Shown: piece by piece, positions 24,151-32,312 of the stretch
Layout: every line of letters starts with the position of its first letter
Numbering within the stretch: position 1 is the first letter of the stretch
Assembly (NCBI RefSeq): GCF_005080685.1
Contig: NZ_CP039371.1
Location: forward strand, 5,022,001 to 5,086,000
Origin: Pseudomonas putida
GTDB lineage: Bacteria > Pseudomonadota > Gammaproteobacteria > Pseudomonadales > Pseudomonadaceae
Direction: 5' to 3'
Length of the DNA: 64,000 nt
The notes under the pieces: model-generated
What the model was told of the DNA's origin: nothing
Databases searched by the model: none
What the model saw: the letters and a program-made list of their open reading frames with translations, nothing else
Position numbers and translations under genes: made by a program

Positions 24151-25193
24151 GGCAGTTCTCCAGAGGGTTCAGGGGACGGGGAAGGAACTGACGGCAGCTC
24201 GGGAAACGGCGTTTCCAGCGCATCCGCCATGCGATAACCCACGCCGTCGAAACCGACGACGCGGGCGATGCTTTCGACGTGGCGCTTGCGGCCACGCCCG
24301 GCGATATGGATGACGACGTTGATGGCCTCGGCGATCAACGCGCGCGGCGGATTTACCGCCACTTCAAGAATCAGTTGTTCCAGGCGCAGCAGTGCGCCCA
24401 AGGCGGAACCGGCGTGAATCGTGGCGATGCCGCCGGGGTGGCCGGTGCCCCACACCTTGATGAGATCCAGCGCCTCGCCGCCGCGCACCTCGCCGACGAT
24501 CACGCGGTCGGGGCGCAGGCGCATCGTGGCGCGCACCAGTTCCTGCATCGACACCACGCCTGCGCGCGTGCGCAGCGGCACATGGTCGCGGGCGGCGCAT
24601 TGCAGCTCGATGGTGTCTTCGAGCACGAGCACGCGGTCGCCCGTGGCGGCGATCTCGGCCAACAGCGCGTTGGCGAGCGTGGTCTTGCCGGTACTGGTGC
24701 CGCCGGCGATCAGGATGTTCTGCCGCTCGCGCACCGCGCGGCGCAGGAAGTCCGCCTGGCCGGCAGTCAGGATGCCGTCGGCCACATAGCGATCCAGGCC
24801 GATGATGCTCACGGCCCGCTTGCGCAGTGCGAAGGCCGGCCCCGGTGCAGCCGGCGGCAAGATGCCCTCGAAACGCTCGCCCGTCTCGGGCAATTCGGCG
24901 GTCAAGAGCGGCTGGCCGCGATGCACTTCCGCGCCGACATGGGCGGCGACAAGGCGGATGATGCGTTCGCCGTCGGCTTCGGGCAGTTCGACGCCCAGTG
25001 GCGCGCGGCCCGACGACAGCCGATCCACCCAAAGGGTGCGATCAGGGTTGAGCATGATTTCCACCACGTCCGGGTCTTCGAGCGCGGCGGCGATCAGCGG
25101 CCCCATTGCCGTGCGCAGCATCTGGATGCGGCGATCCTGTGAAGTGGTGGCCGACGAGCGTGGTTCGGGCGGAATCTGCGGAACGGCGCTCAT
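24147..25193 (-). CDS. trbB: Conjugal transfer ATPase TrbB (VirB11-like)
   Basis: The 348-residue hexameric ATPase has N-terminal domain sequence IAAALEDPDVVEIMLNPDRT, Walker A ILIAGGTSTGKTTLANALLA (about 158-177), an Asp-box VLVLEDTIELQCAARDH, Walker B RPDRVIVGEVRGGEALDLIK (about 230-249) and the His box GHPGGIATIHAGSA. It powers pilus assembly. It overlaps the upstream ribbon-helix-helix gene by four bases. Confidence 0.96.
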   Translation of the reverse strand: MSAVPQIPPEPRSSATTSQDRRIQMLRTAMGPLIAAALEDPDVVEIMLNPDRTLWVDRLSSGRAPLGVELPEADGERIIRLVAAHVGAEVHRGQPLLTAELPETGERFEGILPPAAPGPAFALRKRAVSIIGLDRYVADGILTAGQADFLRRAVRERQNILIAGGTSTGKTTLANALLAEIAATGDRVLVLEDTIELQCAARDHVPLRTRAGVVSMQELVRATMRLRPDRVIVGEVRGGEALDLIKVWGTGHPGGIATIHAGSALGALLRLEQLILEVAVNPPRALIAEAINVVIHIAGRGRKRHVESIARVVGFDGVGYRMADALETPFPELPSVPSPSPEPSGELP

Positions 25194-25666
25194 GAGGCAC
25201 GCTCCGCAGCACGTTCGTGGGCTTCGGCCAGCGCCGCCGCGTCATCCATCCGCATCGGATCGGGATGCAGTTCTTCCACCACGTCGCGCACCAGGCTCCG
25301 GCCGCGCAGCAGGTGCCTGCCGAGCTGTTCGATGAACTGCTCGAAACGCGCCTTGCCCTGGGCACGGGCCGCGTCTTGATGCGCCTCGGGCACCGGCGTG
25401 CTGACGGTCAGGAAGTAGCGGATGAACAGCGCCAGCGTCTCGATCTGGATGTTCTGGTCGCGCTCCAGTCGTTCGGCCTGCCGGGACAGGCGATCCAGCC
25501 GCTTGGCAATGGCGGCCTCGCGCTGGTCGCCCGCGTCCGGCGACAGCCAGGACGCCAGCGCCGCCGCGACGATGCTGGATTTCGAGACGCCTTTCTTGGC
25601 GGCAAGTTCTTCCAGCCGCTTGGCGTGCTCGTGCTGGATGAACAGATTGAGGCGGTATTGGCTCAT
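25190..25666 (-). CDS. CopG-type ribbon-helix-helix protein of the tra operon
   Basis: The 158-residue protein starts MSQYRLNLFIQHEHAKRLEE with LAAKKGVSKSSIVAAALASW, a ribbon-helix-helix DNA-binding pattern. The rest is helical with a basic face (RLDRLSRQAERLERDQNIQI). It sits between traG and trbB, the fixed place of the CopG-like gene in Tn4371-type elements, and overlaps both neighbours by four bases. It may regulate the operon or aid relaxosome assembly (inference). Confidence 0.85.
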   Translation of the reverse strand: MSQYRLNLFIQHEHAKRLEELAAKKGVSKSSIVAAALASWLSPDAGDQREAAIAKRLDRLSRQAERLERDQNIQIETLALFIRYFLTVSTPVPEAHQDAARAQGKARFEQFIEQLGRHLLRGRSLVRDVVEELHPDPMRMDDAAALAEAHERAAERAS

Positions 25667-27660
25667 AGGTCGATTCCGTCGTTGGGGTCGAGGGAAGCCA
25701 GCCGCGCCGTGCGCTGCATGGCCGGGTCAAGCTGGCCTGGGAGCGGCAGCGGCAGGTCGTCGTCGTCATCGAGCAGCGCCAGGTCATCGGGCGCATCCAG
25801 CTCGGGGTCGTAGGCGACGGATTCGGTGAGTTCGGGTTGGCGGCGCGGGCCGCCGTCGTCGGCGCCGCCCAGCTCATCGGCGGATGCCGTGGCTGATGCG
25901 GCGGGCACGGCCGGAATCGCCAGGCCGCTCCAGTCGTCGGCGCGGGCCGGTGGCACGTCGGCGTACTGCCCAGCCGCGAGCGCAGGCGGCGACAGCACGC
26001 GCTGCTTGAAGTTGGCGTCGGCGTAGTAGCGCAGCTTCTTGGCCTTGATCGGCGCGACGCTGGACACCATCACCACGGATTCATCGGGCGGGAGTTGCAT
26101 CACTTCGCCCGGCGTCAGCAGCGGGCGGGCCGTCTCCTGCCGCGACACCATGAGATGCCCGAGCCACGGCGCGAGCCGGTGGCCGGCGTAGTTGCGCTGC
26201 GCGCGCAGCTCGGTCGCGGTGCCGAGCGTTTCGGAAATCCTTTTCGCCGTCCTTTCGTCATTGGTGGCGAACGTCACCCGGACGTGGCAGTTGTCCAGAA
26301 TCGAATGGTTCTGGCCGTAGGCTTTGTCGATCTGGTTGAGCGACTGCGCGATGAGGAAGCTGCGGATGCCGTAGCCGGCCATGAAGGCAAGCGCCGTCTC
26401 GAAGAAGTCCAGGCGGCCCAGCGCAGGGAACTCATCGAGCATCAGCAACAGCTTGTGGCGGCGTTCGATGCCGTCGCTGCCATCGAGCGATTCGGTGAGG
26501 CGTCGCCCGATCTGGTTCAAGATAAGCCGGATCAATGGCTTGGTGCGGCTAATGTCGGACGGCGGCACCACCAGGTACAGCGACACAGGTGATTCGGACG
26601 CGATCAGGTCAGCGATACGCCAGTCGCAGCGTGACGTGACCTCGGCCACCGTGGGGTCGCGGTACAAGCCCAAAAAGCTCATCGCGGTGGACAGCACACC
26701 AGACCGCTCGTTGTCCGACTTGTTGAGCACTTCGCGCGCGGCGGACGCGACAACAGGATGCGGCGTGTCACCGAGATGGCGCGTCGTCATCATCCGGTGC
26801 AGCGTCAGCTCGAACGGGCACGCCGGGTCGCTGAGGAAGTTGGCGACGCCGCGCAGCGTCTTGTCTTCGCCCGCGTAGAGCACATGCAGGATGGCGCCGA
26901 CCAGCAGCGCATGGCTGGTCTTCTCCCAGTGATTGCGCTTCTCCAGCGCCCCTTCGGGATCGACAAGAATGTCCGCGATGTTCTGCACGTCGCGCACTTC
27001 ATGCGCGCCGCGTCGAACCTCCAGCAGCGGGTTGTACGCGGCTGACTTCGCATCGGTGGGGTTGAACTGCAGGCAATGCGAGAAGCGCGAGCGCCAGCCG
27101 GCGGTGATCTGCCAGTTCTCGCCCTTGATGTCGTGGATCACTGCCGATGCAGGCCAGGACAGCAAGGTCGGCACGACCAGGCCCACGCCCTTGCCCGAGC
27201 GCGTGGGTGCGAAGGTCAGGACGTGTTCCGGGCCTTCATGGCGCAAGTACTGTCCGTCATGCAGGCCGAGCAAGACGCCGGCAGACTGCATCAGCCCGGC
27301 CTTGCGAATGACGGCGGTGTTGGCCCAGCGTGCCGAGCCGTAGGTCGTGACCAGACGCGATTGCCGCGAGCGCCACACCGACATGACGATGGCAACCACC
27401 ACGGCCACCAGACCGCTGCTGCCGGCGATGGCGCCGCCAATGTCGAAGACATGCGGCGCGTAGGCATCGAAGAAGAACCACCACTCGAACAGCCGCCAAG
27501 GGTGATAGACCGGCGTGCCGAAGAAGTCGAACCAGGGCGAGCCAAGGCGTAGTTGGTAGGCCAGTGCGGCGGCTGTCCATTGCGTTGCACTCCACACACC
27601 GGCGATCACGATGCTGAAAACAACCGCGATCTGCCCGAACAGCACGCCCTGAGCTTGCAT
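25663..27660 (-). CDS. traG: Type IV coupling protein TraG (VirD4-like)
   Basis: TraG hands the relaxase-DNA complex to the mating channel. The 665-residue protein has N-terminal TM helices (FGQIAVVFSIVIAGVWSATQ; GSSGLVAVVVAIVMS), Walker A LTFAPTRSGKGVGLVVPTLL (about 149-168) and Walker B KLLLMLDEFPALGRLDFFET (about 395-414). The C-terminus is acidic and Asp-rich (DDLALLDDDDDLPLPL). It is the first gene of the leftward traG-trb operon. The 160 bases upstream, before a terminator at 27820, should hold the promoter. Confidence 0.96.
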   Translation of the reverse strand: MQAQGVLFGQIAVVFSIVIAGVWSATQWTAAALAYQLRLGSPWFDFFGTPVYHPWRLFEWWFFFDAYAPHVFDIGGAIAGSSGLVAVVVAIVMSVWRSRQSRLVTTYGSARWANTAVIRKAGLMQSAGVLLGLHDGQYLRHEGPEHVLTFAPTRSGKGVGLVVPTLLSWPASAVIHDIKGENWQITAGWRSRFSHCLQFNPTDAKSAAYNPLLEVRRGAHEVRDVQNIADILVDPEGALEKRNHWEKTSHALLVGAILHVLYAGEDKTLRGVANFLSDPACPFELTLHRMMTTRHLGDTPHPVVASAAREVLNKSDNERSGVLSTAMSFLGLYRDPTVAEVTSRCDWRIADLIASESPVSLYLVVPPSDISRTKPLIRLILNQIGRRLTESLDGSDGIERRHKLLLMLDEFPALGRLDFFETALAFMAGYGIRSFLIAQSLNQIDKAYGQNHSILDNCHVRVTFATNDERTAKRISETLGTATELRAQRNYAGHRLAPWLGHLMVSRQETARPLLTPGEVMQLPPDESVVMVSSVAPIKAKKLRYYADANFKQRVLSPPALAAGQYADVPPARADDWSGLAIPAVPAASATASADELGGADDGGPRRQPELTESVAYDPELDAPDDLALLDDDDDLPLPLPGQLDPAMQRTARLASLDPNDGIDL

Positions 27661-27819
27661 TGACTGGCCTCCGATTTCCTATGCGCTGATTCCTCGTTCA
27701 CACGCGGCACAAGGACGTGCTGCATGACGCGAGGATCAGTGCCGGATCGGTGCCGGTCAAAGACCGTTATCGGGAGAAAGCTCTAGAAAAAAGAAAGAAT
27801 TCGCGCGGCGTCGAGCCAA

Positions 27820-27853
27820 AGAAAAACGCCGCAAGCGAAGGCGCATTGCGGCG
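27820..27853 (-). terminator. Terminator after LysR-EexN unit (leftward)
   Basis: On the complement, CGCCGCAA (27846-27853) pairs with TTGCGGCG (27827-27834) and is followed by TTTTTCTTT. It separates the regulator and exclusion genes from traG, implying a separate tra promoter in 27661-27820. Confidence 0.8.
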
Positions 27854-27895
27854 TGTATGGCGAGAAAACGGAATATGTTAGTGAATCGCCCGCGA

Positions 27896-28162
27896 TCAGA
27901 ACTTGGGCGGTTCCTTCGGCGGCGTGTACGGGGTCTTGCCATCGCCGTAGAACCGCTTGCGCGTAGCCTCGGCGACTCGGTTGCACAGCACGTCGCTCAG
28001 CTTGGCACGATCGGTCTTGCACTGCTGGCGCAACTCTTTCAGCCGCTCGGGATTGGATGCCAGCTCCTCAACGGTCGGCACCACGTCTTTCTTTTCCTGC
28101 GTTTCGGATGGGCCGCAGGCAGTCAATGCCACGGCCAGCAGGACCGGAATGGATTTCTTCAT
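27896..28162 (-). CDS. EexN/TrbK-like entry exclusion lipoprotein 2
   Basis: The 88-residue protein starts MKKSIPVLLAVALTACGPSE, lipobox LTAC. It has the same spaced Cys pattern as the 19987 protein (RQQCKTDR and VLCNRVAEATRKRF) and the block ASNPERLKELRQQC. The C-terminus GDGKTPYTPPKEPPKF echoes the TrbJ C-terminus. It overlaps the LysR gene by four bases. A second exclusion lipoprotein may broaden or specialise surface exclusion. Confidence 0.85.
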   Translation of the reverse strand: MKKSIPVLLAVALTACGPSETQEKKDVVPTVEELASNPERLKELRQQCKTDRAKLSDVLCNRVAEATRKRFYGDGKTPYTPPKEPPKF

Positions 28163-29103
28163 GACTCGGGTTCCTCCGGGGTGTCGGCATCAAGGCCCGG
28201 CGTGGTTCTGCTGCTTTCGGGTGATTCGATGGCCTGCACGCGGTCGATGAAGCGGGCGAGCATTTCCGAAGGCTCGCCTTCCGGGCGCAGCAGGTAGGTC
28301 GTCAGCAACGGTGAACGGCCTGTCAGTGGCCGTGCCACTACGCCAGGTTCCTGGCTGGCCAGGATGTGCGCGCAGCCCGTCACCCCCAGGGCGATGCCTG
28401 CGGACACCAACGCCATCATCAGGTCGCAAGACGCCACCCGTTCGGCCACCAGCGGTTCCATGTCCACACGGCGCAGCACGCGGTCAACCTGCCGTGCATG
28501 TCCTTCGCACGCCTGCGGATCACATAGCACTAGCGGATAGCGCAGCAGTTCTTCCAGGGGGATGCGCTTGTGGGCCAGGAGGGGATGCCGCGCCGGAACG
28601 GCTACCATCAGCGGGTCACTCCATACCGGCTCGGCAATGAGGCCATCGCCGACTTCATCGGCGCGAGCAAAGCCCACGTCGTACAGATCACCATGCAGCC
28701 CTTTGATCTGCTGCGACAGCGGCACCTCGAAGAAGCGGATTTCCACCTCGGGTTCTTCCTGCCGGCAGAGCGCCAGCAAGGTAGGTAAGCGCGACGGCGT
28801 GATGCCGTCCGACAGGGCAATGCGCAATTGGCTGTGGAAGCCATTGGCCGCGGCCTTCACGCTGTCGCGGGCCTGTTGCAAGGCCGAGAAGACGCGCGGC
28901 ACATGCTCAAAGAACAGCTTGCCCGCACGAGTCAGGCGCGTGCTGCGCGTGGTACGTGCGAACAGCACCACGCCCAGATCTTCTTCCAGTTCCTTGATCG
29001 CCCGTGACAGGGGCGATTGCTCGACGTGCAGTTTCTCCGCTGCGCGGGCGAAGTGCAGTTCTTCCGCTACAGCCATGAAACAACGGAGGTGGCGTAATTC
29101 CAT
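28159..29103 (-). CDS. LysR-family regulator (TraR position of Tn4371-type elements)
   Basis: The 314-residue protein starts MELRHLRCFMAVAEELHFAR, with the HTH core AAEKLHVEQSPLSRAIKELE at residues 20-39 and a substrate-binding domain from about 90. The ATG at 29103 fits the family start; the open frame to 29142 adds an unlikely extension. In Tn4371-like elements a LysR gene next to traG has been called traR. It may control transfer or the adjacent exclusion gene; the ligand is unknown. Confidence 0.92.
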   Translation of the reverse strand: MELRHLRCFMAVAEELHFARAAEKLHVEQSPLSRAIKELEEDLGVVLFARTTRSTRLTRAGKLFFEHVPRVFSALQQARDSVKAAANGFHSQLRIALSDGITPSRLPTLLALCRQEEPEVEIRFFEVPLSQQIKGLHGDLYDVGFARADEVGDGLIAEPVWSDPLMVAVPARHPLLAHKRIPLEELLRYPLVLCDPQACEGHARQVDRVLRRVDMEPLVAERVASCDLMMALVSAGIALGVTGCAHILASQEPGVVARPLTGRSPLLTTYLLRPEGEPSEMLARFIDRVQAIESPESSRTTPGLDADTPEEPES

Positions 29104-29161
29104 TGTTATCACCTCTTTCGGGACAACTCCCAGCTTTAGCACTCGTGGAAGTTAGTCGGGC

Positions 29162-29572
29162 CTAAAGTGCCCGTGTCTCTGCTTGTTCGCTTGGCAACAA
29201 TGTCTGCGCCAAGGCCAGCGCCTCGTCCTTGGTGGCAACCATGAGCATGGGATAGCCCCAGAACTTCTCATACACCAAGGCGAACGCTTTAGTCGCCAGC
29301 CGCTTGGCGGTATTCGGCTCGATGTAGATCCCAGCCTTGACGAGGGCCCGCAATTCGCTCTTGTGGCGTTTCATCCAAAGCGAGGTTTGCTTCATTTCTT
29401 CCGGCGAATGTTCGTGATCGCCTTTATCAAGTCCCTCGTCGTTGAGCAGAACAAAGACTTTCTTGCGTGCGAGCAATGCCTCGAATTCGGCAAAAGGTGA
29501 AGCTTCGGGATCGGTGCCCGGCGCGTTCAGTCGCATCCAGACTAGAGGGAACTGCGTGGCGTCAATCTGCAT
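29162..29572 (-). CDS. Conserved small protein, copy 1 (FWGYP family)
   Basis: The 136-residue soluble protein starts MQIDATQFPLVWMRLNAPGT. Key blocks are DHEHSPEEMKQTSLWMKRHK, IEPNTAKRLATKAFALVYEK and FWGYPMLMVATKDEALALAQ. A clear paralogue lies at 41191-41598 beside iron-uptake genes. The start follows AAGGAGTATTGGC, contained in the end of the upstream small gene, so translation is coupled. I know no function for the family; the link to siderophore genes is contextual. Confidence 0.8.
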   Translation of the reverse strand: MQIDATQFPLVWMRLNAPGTDPEASPFAEFEALLARKKVFVLLNDEGLDKGDHEHSPEEMKQTSLWMKRHKSELRALVKAGIYIEPNTAKRLATKAFALVYEKFWGYPMLMVATKDEALALAQTLLPSEQAETRAL

Positions 29573-29741
29573 GCCAATACTCCTTCGGAACATAACGAGA
29601 AATTGCCGGCGGCCATGCCTCGTCAGAAAAATGGGCCTCTCCCAGGTCAGGACGAGCCATGCTCCGAGCGAGCAGAACGGCCAGCATGTCAATTGCACGA
29701 TACCTACGGAATGACTGGACGTCATTGCACAAGTTGGCCAT
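29562..29741 (-). CDS. Small protein coupled to the FWGYP-family gene (59 aa)
   Basis: The reading frame MANLCNDVQSFRRYRAIDML continues VLLARSMARPDLGEAHFSDE and ends ISRYVPKEYWHAD. It overlaps the next gene by 11 bases and its last codons form that gene's AAGGAG, which argues for real coding. Its start lies inside the AraC operator-like palindrome. A short helical membrane-adjacent segment (AIDMLAVLLA) is present. Function unknown. Confidence 0.5.
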   Translation of the reverse strand: MANLCNDVQSFRRYRAIDMLAVLLARSMARPDLGEAHFSDEAWPPAISRYVPKEYWHAD

Positions 29742-29762
29742 AATATATTTCAATTAGGCCAA
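29734..29762. promoter_or_regulatory. Candidate AraC operator (TTGGCC...GGCCAA)
   Basis: TTGGCCATAA (29734-29743) and TTAGGCCAA (29754-29762, complement TTGGCCTAA) form an inverted pair around an AT-rich centre between the araC-like gene and the divergent small-gene pair. The same TTGGCCTAA element occurs upstream of the TonB receptor gene. Confidence 0.45.
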
Positions 29763-29796
29763 CTCCTCGTCTTCGATCCGAGGTTCAGCACTCACC

Positions 29797-30648
29797 ATGT
29801 CGAGCATTGCCATCACCGATCTGACTGTGACCAGGGACGTCGATAACGTTCCTCGGCCCGTTGTCGCCCTGAGTGCCACGTCGGTAACAAAGGACTGGGA
29901 GCATGCGAAGCATCAGCATCGCAAGGCGCAACTGCTTTACTCCGTTCGCGGCATCCTCAATTGCGAAATCGAAGATGGCGTCTGGATCGTGCCACCGCAG
30001 TGTGCTGTATGGATACCGGGAGACTTGCCCCACTCGGCCCGGGGATCGGGTGAAACGGAATGTTATTGCCTGTTCGTGGAGCCTGATGCCGCACCGGATC
30101 TTCCGAAAACCTGCTGCACGATTTCGGTATCCCCGCTGTTACGCGAGTTGCTTCTGAAGGCGGCAGGTTTTCCCGAGCTGTACGCGCTGGAGAGCCGGGA
30201 AGAACGGCTGATTGCCGCCCTGCTGGATGAGTTGGTGGCGGCTCCGGTGGAAGACCTGCATTTGCCGATGCCGCGCGATCCGCGATTGCGTCGGCTCGCG
30301 GAAATGCTGTTGGCCGATCCCACCGATAAAACCTCGAAGGGCGATTGGGCTATCCGCATTGGCATGAGCGAGCGAAGCATGAGCCGGCTCCTGCTGCACG
30401 AAATCGGGATGAGCTTCGGACGTTGGCGCCGGCAGCTGCATGTGATCCTTGCGCTTCAACGCCTGACCAAGGGCGAAAGCGTGCAGGCGGTGGCGTTGGA
30501 GCTGGGTTACGAAAATGCCAGTGGATTCGTCACCATGTTCCGCAAGGCGGTAGGCAAGCCGCCAGCACGATACCTCTCCGACCGAACGACCAGTGCTGAG
30601 TCTGCCCCCGTACCCGGCATCATGCTTCCCGATCAAGTCTCACCTTGA
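29797..30648 (+). CDS. AraC-family regulator with cupin domain
   Basis: The 283-residue protein has an N-terminal cupin-like sensor (QHRKAQLLYSVRGILNCEIE; VPPQCAVWIPGDLPHSARGS) and C-terminal tandem HTHs: DWAIRIGMSERSMSRLLLHE (about 192-211) and AVALELGYENASGFVTMFRK (about 234-253). The layout is of the NimR/YdeC-like AraC group. It probably controls its own promoter, the downstream SDR and possibly the TonB operon, judging by shared TTGGCCTAA elements. Confidence 0.92.
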   Translation: MSSIAITDLTVTRDVDNVPRPVVALSATSVTKDWEHAKHQHRKAQLLYSVRGILNCEIEDGVWIVPPQCAVWIPGDLPHSARGSGETECYCLFVEPDAAPDLPKTCCTISVSPLLRELLLKAAGFPELYALESREERLIAALLDELVAAPVEDLHLPMPRDPRLRRLAEMLLADPTDKTSKGDWAIRIGMSERSMSRLLLHEIGMSFGRWRRQLHVILALQRLTKGESVQAVALELGYENASGFVTMFRKAVGKPPARYLSDRTTSAESAPVPGIMLPDQVSP

Positions 30649-30776
30649 CTGGATCGTGCGGCTACCCAACGCGCAAAGTTGTCTGGATTGAGTAACGCTT
30701 TGACCCAGTATCGCTATCAAGACTTCCGAAAAGGCCGATAGATTGGAGGCTTAGTAGGAAAAATTGGAGTTAGATC

Positions 30777-31571
30777 ATGGATTTCGGACTAAAAGGTAGG
30801 CGGGCACTGGTGACTGGCTCAACAGCAGGCATCGGGCTGGCCACCGCCCGCGCATTGGCAGCAGAGGGAGCCTCTGTCACGGTAAATGGCCGAACTCAGG
30901 CTCGCGTCGATAGCGCAGTGGATGCGCTGAAACGCGAACTTCCCGGCGCAATCATTACCGGGATTGTCGCCGACCTGAGCCGTAGCGAAGGCTGTGAGTT
31001 TCTGACAGGGGAACTTCCAGACATCGACGTTCTGGTCAACAACCTAGGCATCTTCGAGCCCAAACCATTCGAGCAGATTCCAGACGCGGACTGGATTCGT
31101 TTCTTCGAGACGAATGTGTTAAGTGGAGTCCGCCTATCGCGCCATTACGTGCAGGGAATGCGGGCGCGCAACTGGGGGCGCATCGTGTTCGTATCGAGCG
31201 AATCGGCCTTGCAGATTCCCGCCGAAATGATCCATTACGGCATGACCAAGACTGCGCAACTTGCCATTTCACGCGGGCTTGCAGAGACGCTCGTAGGCAC
31301 CGACGTCACGGTCAACAGCGTGCTTCCCGGCCCGACTGCCTCCGAGGGCGTTGGCGGCTTTGTTGCCGAATTAGCTGCGAGCCGCGGCGTTGATGCCGCA
31401 ACCGTGGAGCGTGAGTTCTTCGCAACGGCCCGCCCATCTTCGGTGCTTCAACGTCTTTCGACGCCGGATGAGGTTGCCGCGATGATTGCCTATGTCTGTA
31501 GCGCGCGCGCATCTGCAACGACAGGCGCCGCGCTTCGCGTTGATGGTGGCGTGGTGCGGGCAATCGCATGA
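30777..31571 (+). CDS. Short-chain dehydrogenase/reductase
   Basis: The 264-residue protein has the nucleotide-binding motif ALVTGSTAGIGLATARALAA (about 10-29; TGxxxGIG), the NG-type block VLVNNLGIFEPKPF, catalytic Ser in IVFVSSESALQIP and the YxxxK motif HYGMTKTAQLAIS. The basic residue after strand 2 (NGRTQARV) favours NADP(H). Substrate unknown. It lies 128 bases behind the AraC gene with TTGGAG before its start, and AraC-SDR pairs are common local regulons. Confidence 0.92.
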   Translation: MDFGLKGRRALVTGSTAGIGLATARALAAEGASVTVNGRTQARVDSAVDALKRELPGAIITGIVADLSRSEGCEFLTGELPDIDVLVNNLGIFEPKPFEQIPDADWIRFFETNVLSGVRLSRHYVQGMRARNWGRIVFVSSESALQIPAEMIHYGMTKTAQLAISRGLAETLVGTDVTVNSVLPGPTASEGVGGFVAELAASRGVDAATVEREFFATARPSSVLQRLSTPDEVAAMIAYVCSARASATTGAALRVDGGVVRAIA

Positions 31572-31615
31572 GGGATGAGTCCCTTTCGGATCAGGCGGTC
31601 TTGGCTTGAGACCGA

Positions 31616-32188
31616 CTACTGTCCCCCCTTGCAGAGTTGCCGACATTTCGTACACGTCATGGTGATGGTAAAGGCTGGCTCCCTGTCGAGAGCGAAGCCT
31701 TCCTCGCGCGCCAGCGACCGCAGGTGTTCACGCAATACTTGGTCTTCAATGAAAACCAGTCGCGCACCACAGTGACATCGCAGTGTGTCGTAGTGGGCGT
31801 TTAGCCCGTCCGGTTTGATGGCATAGAACGCGCGCCCATGTGCGCCTTCCGTGCGAACCAGCAGCCCAGCAATCCATAAATCATTCAGCGCACGGTAGAT
31901 CGAGGCCGGCGTGAGGCTATCGAGTTGCGTGCTGAGGATGCGATACATCTGGCTGGCATCGAGACAGCTCGGCGTCGCCTTCTCCAGCGCGTTCAAGACA
32001 CTGGTACGAGCGATCGTCGGTCGCAGTCGGCTCGCCGCCAATCGTTGTTCCTGAGACAACATCGGCGATCTGGTCACGGGACTGGCTGCTGCGGTGTGCT
32101 TCATCATGTGTTTGCCCGACGGCAGGTTCTTGCTGCCGAATGATGTAATCAGGTCAATGATCCGAGGTGGGTCATCGTGCGGTTCCAT
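31616..32188 (-). CDS. Fur-family metalloregulator
   Basis: The 190-residue protein has a winged-helix domain (RTSVLNALEKATPSCLDASQ; LDSLTPASIYRALNDLWIAG at about 95-114) and two Cys pairs for a structural zinc (RCHCGARLVF and TCTKCRQLCKG), as in Fur/Zur proteins. It carries an N-terminal extension of about 45 residues beyond usual Fur; AAGGAATACAG before 32188 supports this start. It lies downstream of the RND operon and convergent to the SDR. Metal specificity (Fe or Zn) cannot be read from the sequence; it could control the pump or the receptor. Confidence 0.9.
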   Translation of the reverse strand: MEPHDDPPRIIDLITSFGSKNLPSGKHMMKHTAAASPVTRSPMLSQEQRLAASRLRPTIARTSVLNALEKATPSCLDASQMYRILSTQLDSLTPASIYRALNDLWIAGLLVRTEGAHGRAFYAIKPDGLNAHYDTLRCHCGARLVFIEDQVLREHLRSLAREEGFALDREPAFTITMTCTKCRQLCKGGQ

Positions 32189-32262
32189 ATCTGTATTCCT
32201 TCGCTATGCCGGATCTGCGGTTGTTTGTGACAATGCGGACGGGCGTGGCTAATGGTTGGTCT

Positions 32263-32306
32263 CGGACATGGGCGCGATGGTGGGGCCGCCACCGCGCCCA
32301 TGTCCG
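32263..32306. terminator. Strong hairpin after the RND operon
   Basis: CGGACATGGGCGCG (32263-32276) pairs perfectly with CGCGCCCATGTCCG (32293-32306). It lies just past the outer membrane efflux gene stop and before the Fur gene. There is no T run, so it is either a weak terminator or a 3 prime stabilising hairpin. Confidence 0.5.
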
Positions 32307-32312
32307 TAGGAG

